Source: Kiritimatiellia bacterium
Lineage (GTDB): Bacteria; Verrucomicrobiota; Kiritimatiellia; RFP12; UBA3636
Length of the DNA stretch: 5,694 bases
Reading direction: 5' to 3'
NCBI GenBank assembly: GCA_017413145.1
Contig: JAFPUX010000074.1
Span: 1-5,694, forward strand
The translations under genes were made by a program, and so were the position numbers. Numbering within the stretch: the stretch's first letter is position 1; the number at the start of each line of letters is the position of its first letter. The notes below the pieces were generated by a model. It did not search any database, was not told the origin of the DNA, and worked only from the letters and a program-made list of their open reading frames with translations. Below, one piece after another: positions 1 to 4,961 of this stretch.

Positions 1-438
1 GCGGACGGGCGCGGTGGGGTCGATCGCCGCGAAGGAGAGCGGGGCGGCGACGGGCGGCACCCAGTCCGCGGGGTCGCCGGCGAGAACGGGCGCTTGGAGC
101 GCGGCGGGGACGACGGACGGCACCCAATCCGCGGGGTTGCCGGCGTACGCGGGCGCCGCCACGGGCTCGACGGCGCGGCGGCGCGCCCGCGCGTACGAAG
201 AAGCGCCCTTGGCGTGGGGCGTGAGAGGGGTCAGGCCGCAGAACTCGTCCGCGCGGGACGTGAGGGGGACGAGACCGGCGAACTCGGGGCTCGCGGCCCA
301 GGCCGGGCGGGAGAACCGGCCCGCGGACGCGGACGGCCCCGGCGCGGCGCAGCCGAACAGGGCGAAGAGCAGGGCGAGGTCGAGCGCCAGCAGGGGAAGA
401 CGGCGTGCCTGTTTCATGGACGGAGGGGATTGGGACAT
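1..438 (-). CDS. Proline/alanine-rich lipoprotein, 3' end outside window
   Basis: The minus-strand frame is open for 146 codons from ATG at 438 with no stop before base 1, so the C-terminus is missing. The N-terminus is a type II signal peptide: basic QARR, a hydrophobic stretch rich in Leu/Ala, then a lipobox LFGC with Cys30 as the predicted lipidated residue, followed by AAPGPSAS. The mature part is low complexity (Ala, Pro, Arg) and has two internal duplications, EFxGLxPLT twice and AGxPADWVPxV twice. A second in-frame ATG at 417 would give Cys23. The upstream start is preferred because GAAAG lies about 8 nt before it and it is only 16 nt after the chaperone stop, suggesting coupled translation. 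I do not recognise a family. It does not look like the T3SS ring lipoprotein SctJ. Its position at the end of the secretion run suggests an envelope accessory protein, which is inference. Confidence 0.72.
   Translation of the reverse strand, partial: MSQSPPSMKQARRLPLLALDLALLFALFGCAAPGPSASAGRFSRPAWAASPEFAGLVPLTSRADEFCGLTPLTPHAKGASSYARARRRAVEPVAAPAYAGNPADWVPSVVPAALQAPVLAGDPADWVPPVAAPLSFAAIDPTAPVR
55..145 (-). repeat. 63-bp period in-frame duplication in lipoprotein gene
   Basis: Two near-identical 28-bp blocks, 55-82 and 118-145, are spaced exactly 63 bp (21 codons) apart and differ at only two bases. They encode AGDPADWVPPV and AGNPADWVPSV. A third copy is not present toward the window edge, where the corresponding residues read DPTAPVR. 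Confidence 0.8.
220..285 (-). repeat. 39-bp period in-frame duplication in lipoprotein gene
   Basis: The lipoprotein reads EFAGLVPLTS and then, 13 codons later, EFCGLTPLTP. This is a second, independent internal duplication with a shorter period than the 63-bp one. The two copies have diverged more at protein level, including A to C and V to T. Confidence 0.6.
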
Positions 439-454
439 GGAAAGGTCTTTCGGG

Positions 455-859
455 CTACGGACGGATCGTCATCGGCGGGATTTCCGGTTCGGGCTCGGAG
501 AACCCGGCGACGCGGTCCAGCCACCAGTCGCAGGAGTCGCAGAAGGCTTCGAACGCGCGCTGCATCGCGGCGGGGGAGGCGTCCTCCGGGACGTCGCGCC
601 AGAGGAACGCGGCGCCGTCCGGTCCCGGCTCGGCGGCGAGGGCGGCTTCCTCGCGCAGCATCCGGCCGGGAACGAACGCGGCCAGGCGCGGCAGATACGC
701 CGCATCGCGCGAGAGGACGCGCGAGAGCAGGAGGCGCCCGCCTTCCGCGCGGACGAGCACTTCGCCGTCGTCCACCAGCATCGCGAACGACGACGCCCCG
801 TCGGGCGCCTTTTCAGGGTACCCGACGGCGGAGAGGAAACGTTCGATCGGCGTTGGCAT
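455..859 (-). CDS. CesT/SycE-type type III secretion chaperone-like protein
   Basis: A 134-residue acidic protein with the layout of the Tir-chaperone (CesT) family. It has an N-terminal amphipathic helix (IERFLSAVGY, residues 5-14), beta strands FAMLVDDGEVLVRAE and RLLLSRVL (25-49), a helix through LPRLAAFVPGRMLRE, a strand pair around GAAFLWRDVPE (83-92), and a C-terminal helix AMQRAFEAFCDSCDWWLDRV (about 98-117). The usual family length is 120-150 residues. Such chaperones dimerise in the cytoplasm and hold secretion substrates in an export-competent state. A Pro/Glu tail (SEPEPEIPP) follows the fold. The start matches the expected N-terminal helix but has no visible Shine-Dalgarno. The gene lies 99 nt after the last paralogue, separated from it by a hairpin and an octamer tract, and 16 nt before the lipoprotein. 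The fold call rests on pattern and composition; the nearby paralogues are the obvious candidate cargo. Confidence 0.7.
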   Translation of the reverse strand: MPTPIERFLSAVGYPEKAPDGASSFAMLVDDGEVLVRAEGGRLLLSRVLSRDAAYLPRLAAFVPGRMLREEAALAAEPGPDGAAFLWRDVPEDASPAAMQRAFEAFCDSCDWWLDRVAGFSEPEPEIPPMTIRP

Positions 860-861
860 GC

Positions 862-917
862 GAGAGCGGAAAAGCGGAAGGAAACCTGCGGACGTGCGAA
901 CCTGCGAAACCGGAACG
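862..917 (-). repeat. Octamer-period tract in the chaperone 5' leader
   Basis: An 8-bp period runs through the intergenic leader. On the plus strand AGCGG recurs at 865 and 873, and TGCGR recurs at 887, 895 and 903, including ACCTGCGG at 884-891 and ACCTGCGA at 900-907. The related ACTTGCGA occurs at 2804-2811 in the leader of the second paralogue. The tract ends within a few bases of the chaperone ATG. Confidence 0.55.
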
Positions 918-940
918 GCGCGAGGAGCGCGCCTTCGAAC

Positions 941-959
941 GCGCGGCCGCGGGCCGCGC
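941..959 (-). other. GC-only hairpin at the stop codon of the last paralogue
   Basis: A perfect 8-bp stem (941-948 with 952-959) with a 3-nt loop starts at the last base of the TAG stop on the minus strand. No U-tract follows, so it is not a canonical intrinsic terminator. It could protect mRNA 3' ends or partly uncouple the abundant structural genes from the chaperone and lipoprotein genes downstream. Confidence 0.5.
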
Positions 960-1630
960 TACATGTTGTTCACGATGCCGACCTGGACCGTGTTGAGGCT
1001 CTTCAGGACGTTGGAGATCATGTCGTAGGCCTGGTCGCGCTTGGAGGTCTGCGACTGCAGCTGGATCATTTTCTGCTGCGAGAAGGAGTTGTTTTCGTCC
1101 ATCTTCGACTCGAGGGCCGAGATGAAATCGCTGAAGTTGATGTCGTCGGGATCCGGAGCGGTGGTAAGGGAAAGATTGACGTAGGAGATGCTGTCGTCGA
1201 TGACGCCCATGTCGACGAGGACTCGTTTGTAGGTCCAGTTCGGGTAGGCGTCGTTGTCCGAGGAGACCCTGGCGTTGTTGAGGGACCGGGCCCTCGAGGT
1301 GTTGGTCCCGTTCTGGTAGTCTTCGGCCCACGAGACCACCGTCTTTTCGATTTCCGTCAGGGCTTCGAGCTTGGAGGACGTGACGTTCAGCTCCTCCATC
1401 AGGTCGATGATGCCGTTGACGTGCGTGCCCGTCGCCGGATCGGTGTAGCCGTTTTCCAGCGCCGTGGCGCGCTGGAGGCAGATCGCCATCACGAGCTGCC
1501 CCATGGAGAGCTGGCGCGGCGTGCCGTCCACGTTGTTCACGCCCTCCACGGTGTAGGTGCGGGCGGTGAGGTACTCCCCGGTTTCGTGGTCGCGGAGCGA
1601 GAGGTCGAATTCGACGGTTCCGATGGCCAT
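959..1630 (-). CDS. Putative T3SS-like filament/secreted protein, paralogue 4
   Basis: A 223-residue soluble protein, the longest of four tandem paralogues. It starts MAIGTVEF and has the family's N-terminal helix (LSMGQLVMAICLQRATALEN, residues 41-60). A long polar, Asn/Asp-rich variable middle follows (about 100-165). The C-terminal helix is KMIQLQSQTSKRD (187-199), then AYDMISNVLKSLN, ending GIVNNM. There is no signal peptide or transmembrane segment, and one Cys (52). The overall order (hydrophobic helix, variable domain, long C-terminal helix) is that of EspA/SseB-type T3SS filament proteins, and the C-terminal helix ending in Asn plus a hydrophobic residue recalls needle subunits. The homology is not proven. 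AGGAGA at 1643-1638, 7 nt before the ATG, is the best ribosome site in this cluster, so this gene may be translated most strongly. The gap from paralogue 3 is 15 nt. Confidence 0.8.
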   Translation of the reverse strand: MAIGTVEFDLSLRDHETGEYLTARTYTVEGVNNVDGTPRQLSMGQLVMAICLQRATALENGYTDPATGTHVNGIIDLMEELNVTSSKLEALTEIEKTVVSWAEDYQNGTNTSRARSLNNARVSSDNDAYPNWTYKRVLVDMGVIDDSISYVNLSLTTAPDPDDINFSDFISALESKMDENNSFSQQKMIQLQSQTSKRDQAYDMISNVLKSLNTVQVGIVNNM

Positions 1631-1645
1631 TTCTTGGTCTCCTGG

Positions 1646-2179
1646 CTAGAAGTTCTGCGCGTTGTCCGCCGACGAGTTGCCGAGGGTGCGGACGATGTTG
1701 GAGGAGGTGGAGCAGGCGTTGTCCCGGCGGTTGACGAGGGACTGCAGGTCGATCATGTCCTCCTGCTGCGACTGCGTGAGGGCGTCGACCTTCTCCTTGA
1801 GGGCCGTGGCGGCCTGCATGCGGCGGTCGTAGGCGCTCTTGGTCGCGCCCGCGTATTCGTCGATGCGGTCGGGAAGCGCCGAGGCGGGGATGCCGAGGAC
1901 GGTCGTCAGGTAGGTCTTGCACTCGTTCCAGTCGAGGTTTCCCGACATGATCCGTTCGAGATACGAGGACGCCCGGTCCAGCTTCTCGGACCCGCTCGTC
2001 ATCAGGTTCATCTTGGTGACGCTCTGCGCCTCGTAGACCGCGGCGGAGCGGAGGCACACGGCCTGCACGAGCTGCCCGAGCGTGAGCGGGCCGCTCGCGC
2101 CGGTGTCGTACATCAGGATGCGCTCGCTCCCGGCGGGAGCGTTGCGGTTCACGGCGATTTGGACGCTTTCGATGGGCAT
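1646..2179 (-). CDS. Putative T3SS-like filament/secreted protein, paralogue 3
   Basis: A 177-residue protein starting MPIESVQIAVN, parallel to MPTIESVHVAEN in paralogue 2, which fixes the start well inside a longer open frame. The N-terminal helix is LTLGQLVQAVCLRSAAVYEA (32-51); the middle contains several short helices; the C-terminal segment is DMIDLQSLVNRRDNACSTSS (141-160), then NIVRTLG, ending NAQNF. It has three Cys (43, 87, 156), more than its sisters, and Cys156 replaces the family Tyr. The last ten residues are polar and lack the spaced Ile/Leu seen in the others, so it may occupy a different position in an assembly. It begins 5 nt after the stop of paralogue 2 with no strong Shine-Dalgarno in the gap, suggesting translational coupling. 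Function is inferred only from family and context. Confidence 0.8.
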   Translation of the reverse strand: MPIESVQIAVNRNAPAGSERILMYDTGASGPLTLGQLVQAVCLRSAAVYEAQSVTKMNLMTSGSEKLDRASSYLERIMSGNLDWNECKTYLTTVLGIPASALPDRIDEYAGATKSAYDRRMQAATALKEKVDALTQSQQEDMIDLQSLVNRRDNACSTSSNIVRTLGNSSADNAQNF

Positions 2180-2184
2180 GGCGG

Positions 2185-2745
2185 CTACAGGTTCCTGATG
2201 AGATTCGAGCGGGTGTCGGAGATGTCCGTCATGAGGTTCGTGGCGGTGGAGTAGGACTCGTCGCGGCGGTCGACGAGGGACTGCAGGCGCGTCATGTCGG
2301 TCTGCGAATCGTTGTTGAGGCCGTCGATCTTGCTCTTCACCCGTTGGACGAAATACTCGAGCCATTTCTTCGTCTCGTTGTCGTCGAGGTTGTAGCCCGT
2401 GAGCTTCTTCACGGTCGTCTTCGTCGCGTCGGAGAAGGTGTAGGAGGATTCGGTGCTGCCGGTGGCCTCGCTCTTGAGCGTGGCCTGGGCGGCGGTGAGT
2501 TCCGAGAGGGCCGTCCCGAGCTTGTCGAGCGCCGCGTTGCGGTCGCGCATCCGCGTCGAAAGCGGCACGATCTCGCCTTCGACGGTGGTGGCGCGCCGTT
2601 CGCTGATGGCGACCATCAGGTCCTGGAAGTCGACCTGGACCTTCCGGTTGGTGTTGGCGGCGTCTTCGATCTTGTATTCGTAGGCGTTGATGCCCCACAT
2701 TGCGGTGAGGTTCTCGGCGACGTGGACGGATTCGATCGTCGGCAT
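2185..2745 (-). CDS. Putative T3SS-like filament/secreted protein, paralogue 2
   Basis: A 186-residue, Cys-free, hydrophilic protein. It starts MPTIESVHVAEN, has the N-terminal helix VDFQDLMVAISERRATTVE (38-56), a predicted coiled-coil stretch about 63-93 (TRMRDRNAALDKLGTALSEL), a Ser/Thr-rich hinge, and the C-terminal helix DMTRLQSLVDRRDESYSTAT (150-169), then NLMTDISDTRS, ending NLIRNL. It carries the clearest version of the family motif LQSLVxRRDxxYSTxxN. The start is supported by alignment to paralogues 1 and 3. The mRNA just before the ATG is an octamer array, with GGGGA about 7 nt upstream as the only ribosome-site candidate. An extracellular filament or needle-associated role is inferred; secreted helical proteins of another pathway remain possible. 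Confidence 0.8.
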   Translation of the reverse strand: MPTIESVHVAENLTAMWGINAYEYKIEDAANTNRKVQVDFQDLMVAISERRATTVEGEIVPLSTRMRDRNAALDKLGTALSELTAAQATLKSEATGSTESSYTFSDATKTTVKKLTGYNLDDNETKKWLEYFVQRVKSKIDGLNNDSQTDMTRLQSLVDRRDESYSTATNLMTDISDTRSNLIRNL

Positions 2746-2793
2746 GGTGGTTTCCCCGGTTGGGTGGTTGGGTGGTTAAGCGGTTGGGTGGTC
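2746..2793 (-). repeat. Six-unit octamer array directly before paralogue 2
   Basis: Read on the minus strand, 48 nt divide into six in-phase octamers. Two adjacent perfect AACCACCC units (2777-2770 and 2769-2762) are flanked by GACCACCC and AACCGCTT upstream and AACCGGGG and AAACCACC downstream. The last octamer touches the ATG. Apart from AACCGGGG the tract is nearly free of G on the mRNA strand. The same unit type occurs before trpE at 5025-5072. Confidence 0.8.
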
Positions 2794-2840
2794 AAGTTGT
2801 CGGACTTGCGACCTAGGGTTTGCAAACGCGCGCGAGGCGG

Positions 2841-3395
2841 TTACACGAAGTTCGAAATCGTCGAGGAGTTGGTCCTGTCGGCCTTCTTGACGATGTTGGA
2901 TGCGGTGGAGTAGGCGCTGTCGCGCTTGGAAAGGAGGCCCTGCAGCGTGACGGAGTCCTGCTGCAGCTCGTTGTCCTCGGTGTCGAGGGCGTGCTGGATT
3001 TCGTTCTGCCCCTTCATGAGGTTGGCGCGCGTCATGTTGGAGGTGTTCGCCACGAACACGAGCGTGATGCCGTATTTCAGCGCCGTCCCGTTGACCCAGG
3101 CGCCGTTGTCGACGGTGGCCTGGTCTTCCCGCTCGGCGTCCTTGACGCGGAGCGTGGCGTAGGCCTTGTTGAGGTAGGCCATCACCTCGCCGAGCTCGTC
3201 GACCTTCCGCCCGCGGGCCCTGACGATTTCCATGTAGCCGGCCGCGGCCGCCTCGATGGCGGCGCTTTCCCGGAGGGAGGCGACGGCGAGCGCGGCGGAG
3301 TAGTCCTTGCCGGCTTCTCCGTCGACGGTGTAGGTCACCTGCGGGATGCCGTAGACGGCGCCGCCCGGTATGACGTTGGTTTCGATGGTTGGCAT
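2841..3395 (-). CDS. Putative T3SS-like filament/secreted protein, paralogue 1
   Basis: A 184-residue, Cys-free protein starting MPTIETNVIP. It has an Ala-rich helix equivalent to the family N-terminal helix (KDYSAALAVASLRESAAIEA, 30-49), a long helical stretch 53-90, a short central domain (about 95-120), and the C-terminal segment SVTLQGLLSKRDSAYSTASN (148-167), then IVKKADRTNSS, ending TISNFV. The ending resembles the C-termini of T3SS needle subunits (SNTVK... IIQNF in PrgI/MxiH), a family-level similarity recalled, not computed. The frame stays open upstream to about 3596, but the MPTIE start matches paralogue 2 and no upstream ATG has a ribosome site. No Shine-Dalgarno precedes 3395, and a candidate -10 box lies only 8 nt away, so the mRNA could be leaderless. 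It is the first gene of the run; the gap to paralogue 2 is 95 nt. Confidence 0.8.
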   Translation of the reverse strand: MPTIETNVIPGGAVYGIPQVTYTVDGEAGKDYSAALAVASLRESAAIEAAAAGYMEIVRARGRKVDELGEVMAYLNKAYATLRVKDAEREDQATVDNGAWVNGTALKYGITLVFVANTSNMTRANLMKGQNEIQHALDTEDNELQQDSVTLQGLLSKRDSAYSTASNIVKKADRTNSSTISNFV

Positions 3396-3403
3396 GGCGC
3401 GGC

Positions 3404-3432
3404 AGTCTACTACATGCGGGCGCATAATGCAA
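3404..3432 (-). promoter_or_regulatory. Candidate promoter of the secretion cluster
   Basis: On the minus strand TTGCAT (3432-3427), a 17-bp spacer and TAGACT (3409-3404) precede paralogue 1. Matches to consensus are 3/6 and 4/6. The -10 box is followed by GCC, as in the other two promoters of this window (TAGAATGCC and GAGAATGCC). Only 8 nt separate the box from the ATG, which predicts a start of transcription at or next to the first codon. Confidence 0.35.
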
Positions 3433-3493
3433 GAAGTTTCGCGCGTGTGTGCCTGCCGCTCCCGCGCACCCGCGCGGCCGGCGCGAAACGGGC

Positions 3494-3522
3494 TTGCAAT
3501 TTCCGCGGAATTCCGCGAGAAT
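3494..3522 (+). promoter_or_regulatory. Candidate sigma70 promoter of the serine hydrolase
   Basis: TTGCAA (3494-3499), a 17-bp spacer and GAGAAT (3517-3522) give 4/6 matches in each box. Transcription would start near 3530 and leave about 57 nt of leader before ATG 3587. The -10 box overlaps the alternative in-frame ATG at 3521, which argues against that start. Confidence 0.45.
3501..3517. promoter_or_regulatory. Palindromic operator candidate within the hydrolase promoter
   Basis: A perfect 14-bp palindrome, CGCGGAATTCCGCG (3504-3517), and an overlapping palindrome, TTCCGCGGAA (3501-3510), fill the spacer between the -35 and -10 boxes. The block also reads as TTCCGCG repeated at a 10-bp (one helical turn) step, a typical layout for a dimeric repressor. 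The regulator is unknown. Confidence 0.4.
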
Positions 3523-3586
3523 GCCCTCCGTCCGGCGCCGAACCGCCGCATCGGCGCGTTCCGCCGGTTTTCCGGACTCCCCGACC

Positions 3587-4714
3587 ATGGACGCAAACTT
3601 CCTCCGAACCCGTCTCGACGAAACGATCCGCCGCGCGGTCGACGCCGGCGAATGGCCCTGCGCGCTGGCGCTCGTCTTCGACGGCGAACGCGAATTCTAC
3701 GAGGGCTTTTTCGGCCGCACCGACCTCGCGAAGCCCGGCGCGCCCGGGCGCGACACGATTTTCCGGATGTTCTCGTCGAGCAAGCCGTTCACCGGCTTCG
3801 CCGCCGCGCTCTGCGTCGAGCGCGGGATCTTCTCGCTCGAAGAGCCCGTCGAGCGCTTCCTGCCCGGGTTCGCCGGCGTGACGGTCGGCCCGGAGAAGCG
3901 TCCCGCCGCGCGGCCGCCGCTGCTCCGCGACCTGCTCACGATGACCTCGGGCCTGACCTACGAGTTCCCGTGGAACGACCACCCGGGCCTGCCGACCGTC
4001 GAATTCGCCAACGCGCTCGGCCGCCGCGGACTTGCGTTCGACCCGGGCGACCGTTGGCAGTACGGCTACTCGGCCGATGTCATGGGCGCCGTGATCGAGG
4101 TCGCGACGGGGAAGCGCTTCGGCGACTTCCTCCGCGAGGAGATCTTCGAGCCCCTCGGGATGCGCGACACCGCGTTCTTCGTCCCGCCCGAAAAGCGCGG
4201 CCGTCTCTGCAAGCCCTACTGGCTCAATCCGGAGACGAAGCGCTTCCAGGAGCACGTCGAGCGCATCGACCACCTCGGCGTGGCGGACTGGGACGCCCCG
4301 CCGCCGTTCGAATCCGGCGGCGCGGGCCTGTTCTCGACCGCGGCCGACATGCAGGCGTGGACGCGCATGCTGCTCGCGGGCGGCGTCGCGCCGGACGGCC
4401 GGAGGCTGCTCTCGCCGGCGGCGTTCCGCGCGATGACGTCGGGCCTGCTCACCCCGCGCCAGGCGCCGTCCTTCAACTGGGACAATTGCGAGGGGCAGCA
4501 GTACGGCTACTTCAACCACGTCCAGGTCGAAAACGGCCCGCAGGGGTTGCTCTCCGGCCGCGGCTCGTTCGGCTGGGGCGGCTGGATGGGCACGCTCACG
4601 TGGGCCGACCCCGCCAACGGCCTCGGCTGCGTCTTTCTCGTCCAGGCCATCTGCACGAACTCGAACCTCTCCCAGCGCGTCCGCAACGTCGTGGGAGCGG
4701 CCGCCGGCCGCTAG
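3587..4714 (+). CDS. Serine hydrolase, beta-lactamase class C / family VIII esterase fold
   Basis: A 375-residue protein of the beta-lactamase-related serine hydrolase family, whose usual length is 370-400. The nucleophile motif S-x-x-K is SSSK (Ser63 to Lys66) in FRMFSSSKPFTG. The family block RDLLTMTSGLTYEF lies at 114-127. The second motif is YSADVMGAVIEVATG (161-175), with Tyr161 as the general base; the Asn of the beta-lactamase YxN motif is replaced, as in family VIII carboxylesterases. The third motif is the W-G-G type (FGWGGWMGTLTW, 328-339). There is no signal peptide, so it is probably cytoplasmic and acts on an ester, amide or small peptide-like substrate not deducible here. Resistance to beta-lactams is not implied. 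The frame extends upstream to 3449, but that part is Arg/Ala-rich and overlaps the promoter; ATG 3587 fits family N-termini although no clear ribosome site precedes it. It is monocistronic by appearance. Confidence 0.88.
   Translation: MDANFLRTRLDETIRRAVDAGEWPCALALVFDGEREFYEGFFGRTDLAKPGAPGRDTIFRMFSSSKPFTGFAAALCVERGIFSLEEPVERFLPGFAGVTVGPEKRPAARPPLLRDLLTMTSGLTYEFPWNDHPGLPTVEFANALGRRGLAFDPGDRWQYGYSADVMGAVIEVATGKRFGDFLREEIFEPLGMRDTAFFVPPEKRGRLCKPYWLNPETKRFQEHVERIDHLGVADWDAPPPFESGGAGLFSTAADMQAWTRMLLAGGVAPDGRRLLSPAAFRAMTSGLLTPRQAPSFNWDNCEGQQYGYFNHVQVENGPQGLLSGRGSFGWGGWMGTLTWADPANGLGCVFLVQAICTNSNLSQRVRNVVGAAAGR
4696..4712 (+). other. Hairpin overlapping the hydrolase stop codon
   Basis: A 7-bp perfect stem, AGCGGCC with GGCCGCT (4696-4702, 4706-4712), and a GCC loop end at the first base of the TAG stop. 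There is no U-tract, so Rho-independent termination is unlikely. The stem core is the same GCGGCC/GGCCGC seen at the stop of the last paralogue (941-959). Confidence 0.4.
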
Positions 4715-4773
4715 CGTCGGCGGCGGATCCGCGAACGCCGGCCGGTGCGTCCGGGCCTTGCGAAACGGGGCCG

Positions 4774-4813
4774 AAAAAAAACGCTTGACTCTATTGATAG
4801 AAACAGCTAGAAT
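4774..4813 (+). promoter_or_regulatory. trp operon promoter with A-tract UP element
   Basis: TTGACT (4785-4790) and TAGAAT (4808-4813) are separated by exactly 17 bp, with 5/6 matches in each box. Eight consecutive A (4774-4781) lie just upstream of the -35 box, where a proximal UP element would sit in a sequence otherwise very GC-rich. Transcription should start near 4820, about 30 nt before the leader peptide ATG. This is the best promoter in the window. Confidence 0.85.
4790..4801. promoter_or_regulatory. Inverted repeat in trp promoter spacer, operator candidate
   Basis: TCTATTGATAGA is a 5-2-5 perfect inverted repeat occupying most of the region between the -35 and -10 boxes. It does not match the enteric TrpR operator (GTACTAGTT). 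A repressor bound here would block polymerase; its identity is unknown. A chance palindrome in an AT-rich spacer is possible. Confidence 0.3.
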
Positions 4814-4850
4814 GCCACCCCGCTCCCGCGACACACGGGAGAAAACGCGA

Positions 4851-4916
4851 ATGAAAACCCTGTCCCGCAACAACGATTCCCGCCGTTTCTTCGGTTGGTG
4901 GTGGCGCTTCCCGTAG
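4851..4916 (+). CDS. trpL: trp operon leader peptide with three tandem Trp codons
   Basis: A 21-codon ORF starting MKTLSRNND and ending FFGWWWRFP, stop TAG. GGGAG at 4837-4841, 9 nt before the ATG, is a good ribosome site. Trp codons 16-18 (4896-4904) are consecutive. Trp is about 1% of ordinary protein, so WWW in so short an ORF between a strong promoter and trpE is diagnostic of a ribosome-mediated attenuator. The peptide itself probably has no activity; its translation senses charged tRNA-Trp. Stalling at 4896-4904 leaves the segment from 4916 free, while termination at 4914-4916 covers it. Two Phe codons directly precede the Trp block and a third follows it, and Arg codons flank it. The layout resembles proteobacterial leaders such as E. 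coli TrpL (GWWRTS) and the rhizobial WWW-containing trpE leader. Confidence 0.93.
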   Translation: MKTLSRNNDSRRFFGWWWRFP

Positions 4917-4961
4917 GCGCCCCGTCCTTGTTGCATTCGTGTGGAAAACCGACGCGGCGCC
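4897..4961 (+). promoter_or_regulatory. trp antiterminator and pause hairpins (segments 1:2 and 2:3)
   Basis: Segment 2 (4916-4926) pairs with segment 3 (4951-4961) at 10 of 11 positions, the one exception being C4922 opposite C4955; this is the antiterminator. Segment 2 can instead pair with the Trp-codon region (4897-4907 with 4917-4926; five G-C pairs, a bulged U4902, then five more including two G-U), which is the pause/protector hairpin. Segment 3 is also the 5' arm of the terminator, so 2:3 and 3:4 are mutually exclusive. Pairings were found by hand; energies were not computed. Confidence 0.85.

Noticed and set aside
14..2254. 746-codon plus-strand open frame across the secretion cluster
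   Set aside because: It is antisense to five well-supported genes with paralogue-verified starts. Its translation is low-complexity and matches no family; long antisense frames are expected at this GC content.
813..2698. Long minus-strand frames overlapping paralogues 2 to 4 (813-2057 and the part of 1646-2698 upstream of 2179)
   Set aside because: They are out-of-frame His/Arg/Pro-rich readings of the real genes. Only the MPIESV start at 2179 is supported by family similarity.
2793..2808. CAAGT/ACTTG stem between paralogues 1 and 2 as a terminator
   Set aside because: Only 5 bp with a 6-nt loop and no U-tract; too weak to call.
3449..3586. Upstream extension of the hydrolase frame as real protein N-terminus
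   Set aside because: Arg/Ala/Pro-rich, contains the promoter and palindrome, and lacks family similarity; ATG 3587 fits better.
4754..4781. GGCC stem followed by A8, looking like a terminator before the trp promoter
   Set aside because: The tract after the stem is A on the plus strand, not U. In the minus direction the T-run would come before the stem. It fits better as an UP element.
3410..4936. 508-codon minus-strand open frame
   Set aside because: It runs antisense to the serine hydrolase, whose three catalytic motifs are intact, and across the trp promoter and leader. The translation is an Arg/Ala/Glu-rich shadow.
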